The notes beneath the pieces were generated by a model. That model was not told where the DNA came from and searched no databases. It was given only the letters and a program-made list of their open reading frames with translations. A program made the position numbers and the translations under genes. A stretch of DNA of 64,000 nt from Halobacteriovorax marinus SJ (GTDB lineage: Bacteria; Bdellovibrionota; Bacteriovoracia; Bacteriovoracales; Bacteriovoracaceae): assembly GCF_000210915.2 (NCBI RefSeq), contig NC_016620.1:2108001-2172000 (forward strand), given 5' to 3'. Position 1 is the first letter of the stretch. The number at the start of each line of letters is the position of its first letter. Shown piece after piece: positions 61,403 through 64,000 of this stretch.

Positions 61403-61413
61403 GAGAGAATGAA

Positions 61414-64000
61414 ATGAGATATAGCTTAGCTCTATTCATGACTCTCTTAAGCCTTGAAACCTTTGCAATTAATACAGTTGCAACAGGCTTTCAACTTGCT
61501 CCTGACAATTTAAAAACAATAGTCGCGCACGGTATCTGTAAAAAGGTTTGGAATACTGGAAGTGAAAGCCACTTTGTTGCAACCAACTCAAGCCCTGAGT
61601 GGCTTAACTTTATCGCCAATCACCCAAGTGATCTCACGGTTAGATCCTGCCAAGCAAACTGCTCTAACCTTCAGGCCATGGGAATAACAACTTCTGGTGT
61701 CTATAATTTAGATATAGATGAATCAGGACCAATTCCCGCACTTGATATGTACTGTGATATGACAAACGATGGCGGTGGATGGACGCGAGTCTTTAAGCAC
61801 AATACAGTTGGAGGCTACTTTACAGACCTAGACGACGCTAAGTTAAAAAATCAAGCGACACCAACTGCAGACCTCTACTCTATCTTACAATACATAGAAA
61901 ACCTTAAAAGCTCCCATGGGCTTACCTTTAAGTATAGGGATACAACTAACTCTCTTCAAAATATCTGGTTTCAAAGAAGTAACCCACTCTACGACACTAG
62001 TGTCATGGGTTATAGACCCATTGAAATTGCCTACTCAAGTAACTACTGGGGAGGACTTGAAAATGGAAATAGAGATAGTTCAGGACGAAAGAATGCAGAC
62101 AAGTCTCTCTTTGACGGCTCGGTTGAACACCCTAATTGGTGGTATAGTGTTGGAGCAACAACTGATCACAATGGAAATATTCCAAGCTTTAATAATTTAA
62201 GTACAGATGAAGTAGAACTCTGGGTTCATACGGCGGGCTTAAAACCCATGAGTTGTTCTCACATTGTTCAGATGGGAGATCATAAAGGAGATGGAATCTA
62301 CACGATCTATCCAGATCAAATCAATGCCACAAATGTCTACTGTGATATGAGTACTCTTGGTGGTGGCTGGACTCTCTTCTATGCTAACGCTGCAGCGAGT
62401 ACGATACCGGTGAAGAAATCATGGAATGAGTTTAGAGATGAAAAGTATGGTTTAGATGTTTCGACACTTGGCTACTCTTCTCCTAGTACAGTAGGAATGT
62501 TAGATGTCACAAGATTTACAACTGCGACTCAGGTCATGGCAAAAGATATTGGTAATTGGGCCGCCACAGATTACTCAGTTATTAGTTTTCATGAGAATCA
62601 GTCGCTACAAGATATGGTGACTCTTAAAATCGTGAACGAAAATGGCAATTGCTACAATATGCCAGGTGGCCAATCTTTTCATTTTCAAAATAGTAATACT
62701 GCTGACTACTACTTTGATAAAGTGAACGGTTGGTCTACAGGAAAAGTTAGTTTTGGTTGGATGGATTGCTTTACTGGCTCTGATGCTCAAACACCTGAGC
62801 CAGATGTACAGAACCACCCTAGGCACTTCATGTACAATACAAATAGTGCTGCCGATGGGACTCGAGTTAGAGGTATCGGAGGCTTTAATAGTGGTGATGC
62901 TAACGCTGTTGCAAGATTTTTCATAAAAGATAAATTAGATCGTCCTCAAAGTTGTATGGATATTCTTCTTAGTGGTGAATCAAAAGGAAGTGGAACTTAT
63001 ACAATCTACCCAAGAGGAAGTGCCATCAGTGTTGAATGTGATATGACAACTCATGGTGGTGGATGGACAAAAGTTTGGCACGGATATCCTACAGAGGCCT
63101 ACGCAAACTCAACTGCCAATGAAGTATACTCACGCTCTAATAAAATTCCTTTTAATCAAATGATGATGAAAGGTGAAAATACAGGGGAAACAGTCGTCGA
63201 TCAGACAACGGAAACCGCCTATCTTGACGACACGATTGTTGCCTACTACCAAAGTGTTATCTCTCAAGCAGACGCGGCTTTTCCCACAGTGAGCTTTCAT
63301 GACTTTGAAGGGAATCAAGATGTAAAGTTAGTGGCCGGAAATTTTATGAGAGGCTATGGAAATAATTGGAGATACTTCTGGACATGTATTAATGTAAGTT
63401 CATCAACAAGAATATTTACTGGCGGAAGCTATGCTCCTGGTTGTCAAACAAGACCAAGTTTTAATACAGCTTCAATTTCAACCTGTACTGGATCAAATAG
63501 TGACTACTGTGAAGATGCCTTTACCAGTACAGAGATAGACACAGGACTTGGATTAACTCTTAAACAATATCAAGAAACTTCCACATGGGTTAGATCTCTT
63601 CCAAGTATGACTTCTTGTAGAGATATTCTCGATCACAATTATTCTCACGGTAGTGATGTGTATCAGATTGATCCAGATGGACCTAATGGAGAAAACCCTC
63701 CATTTAAAACTTATTGTAATATGACAACAGACGGTGGAGGTTGGACACTGACGTGGTCAAATACAAGAGAGGGAACAAATAAACCTGTGACTGGTATCTC
63801 CTACTCTGATGCTGTTAACACTCTACCAAGATGTTCAAAGCCAGCTGCAGCAAATGCTCTGGATTCATCAGGTGATTGCTCATACTTATCTCTTCCAACA
63901 ATGCCTTATAGTGATTCAAAATACGTTAATTACTTCCTTGGACTTAAGCATTGGAATAATATTGCTAAGGACGATGACTTCGAGCTCCTTTATGAATGGG
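61414..64000 (+). CDS. Secreted protein with at least four fibrinogen-like modules (right edge)
   Basis: Open from the ATG at 61414 to the window end (at least 862 codons), no stop seen. Signal peptide (about 1-18, LFMTLLSLETFA). Four modules share the fibrinogen C-terminal N-subdomain pattern: a Cys, then SGVYNLDIDESGP or GIYTIYPDQI, then CDM or CNM, then GGGW. The key Trp residues fall at 123, 319, 551 and 777, about 200-230 residues apart. In animals such domains bind glycans and acetylated sugars. The preceding fibre gene is 11 bases upstream, so the two are probably made together and may act jointly on the surface of the cell or of prey. Confidence 0.9.
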   Translation, partial: MRYSLALFMTLLSLETFAINTVATGFQLAPDNLKTIVAHGICKKVWNTGSESHFVATNSSPEWLNFIANHPSDLTVRSCQANCSNLQAMGITTSGVYNLDIDESGPIPALDMYCDMTNDGGGWTRVFKHNTVGGYFTDLDDAKLKNQATPTADLYSILQYIENLKSSHGLTFKYRDTTNSLQNIWFQRSNPLYDTSVMGYRPIEIAYSSNYWGGLENGNRDSSGRKNADKSLFDGSVEHPNWWYSVGATTDHNGNIPSFNNLSTDEVELWVHTAGLKPMSCSHIVQMGDHKGDGIYTIYPDQINATNVYCDMSTLGGGWTLFYANAAASTIPVKKSWNEFRDEKYGLDVSTLGYSSPSTVGMLDVTRFTTATQVMAKDIGNWAATDYSVISFHENQSLQDMVTLKIVNENGNCYNMPGGQSFHFQNSNTADYYFDKVNGWSTGKVSFGWMDCFTGSDAQTPEPDVQNHPRHFMYNTNSAADGTRVRGIGGFNSGDANAVARFFIKDKLDRPQSCMDILLSGESKGSGTYTIYPRGSAISVECDMTTHGGGWTKVWHGYPTEAYANSTANEVYSRSNKIPFNQMMMKGENTGETVVDQTTETAYLDDTIVAYYQSVISQADAAFPTVSFHDFEGNQDVKLVAGNFMRGYGNNWRYFWTCINVSSSTRIFTGGSYAPGCQTRPSFNTASISTCTGSNSDYCEDAFTSTEIDTGLGLTLKQYQETSTWVRSLPSMTSCRDILDHNYSHGSDVYQIDPDGPNGENPPFKTYCNMTTDGGGWTLTWSNTREGTNKPVTGISYSDAVNTLPRCSKPAAANALDSSGDCSYLSLPTMPYSDSKYVNYFLGLKHWNNIAKDDDFELLYEW

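Noticed and set aside
1-64000. tRNA, rRNA, IS elements, prophage modules
   Set aside because: None was recognised: no cloverleaf-like intergenic region, no transposase or integrase and no phage structural genes. The S74 domain is in a signal-peptide protein outside any phage context.

Overview
The window looks like a chromosomal segment of an AT-rich Gram-negative bacterium, most plausibly a Bdellovibrionota member (Bacteriovorax/Halobacteriovorax-like predator). The basis is indirect. The envelope is diderm (RND pump, TolC, MipA-type barrel, TatA, bacterioferritin). A very large share of genes begin with signal peptides. Cell-wall enzymes are numerous. Very long modular surface fibres are present, one with a tail-fibre-type S74 chaperone domain. 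No rRNA, tRNA, CRISPR array, IS element or prophage was recognised.

Layout. 1-10.8 kb: the 3' end of a surface protein, a subtilisin-like protease, a solute-binding protein, a secreted protein with a possible His/Cys dyad, a lytic-transglycosylase-like protein, MarC, a PBP4-type D,D-carboxypeptidase and an ankyrin protein. A 343-base gene-free stretch then holds a strongly structured RNA candidate, followed by small ORFs. 10.9-19.4 kb: a six-gene minus-strand operon (MBL-fold lipoprotein, TetR regulator, TolC-like protein, RND pump, two predicted outer-membrane barrels) behind a promoter built into a palindromic repeat that is a good TetR operator candidate. 19.5-22.5 kb: two paralogous secreted proteins flanking an unrelated gene. 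22.6-24.7 kb: HU, cysteine desulfurase and an Rrf2 regulator. 25.1-31.1 kb: one long operon, cdaA-cdaR-glmM-pdxJ-nnr-tsaE (c-di-AMP synthesis, cell-wall precursor, cofactor and tRNA maintenance functions). 31.2-36.1 kb: a YjbQ gene that appears to start with ATT, a PilZ-GAF-AAA+ regulator with a degenerate sigma54-activator module, and a eukaryotic-type S-adenosylmethionine decarboxylase followed by spermidine synthase and an EVE-domain gene. 36.2-42 kb: a histidine kinase, arginine decarboxylase and agmatinase, which complete a polyamine route from arginine to spermidine, then an M14 peptidase lipoprotein. 42.1-53.2 kb: an ATP-grasp ligase, a phospholipase D-type enzyme, Bfd/bacterioferritin, a ferrochelatase fused to an MFS transporter, QueF, TatA, a SIS-domain sugar-phosphate protein, a receiver protein, KhpA, S16 and a secreted NADAR-family protein. 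53.3-64.0 kb: a surface-protein cluster, with a Ser-rich secreted protein, a 1.9-thousand-residue fibre ending in an S74 chaperone domain and coiled coil, and a protein with at least four fibrinogen-like modules that runs off the right edge.

Main points of interest: the ATT-initiated YjbQ, the eukaryotic-type AdoMet decarboxylase, the HemH-MFS fusion, the duplicated-motif RNA at 9528-9658, the TetR operator/promoter with an RND system that lacks an adaptor gene, the AAA+ regulator without GAFTGA, the secreted NADAR protein and the fibrinogen-module/fibre locus. Gene packing is tight: several convergent pairs share or abut stop codons, leaving no room for a downstream terminator. All calls are from reading the sequence; no database search was run.
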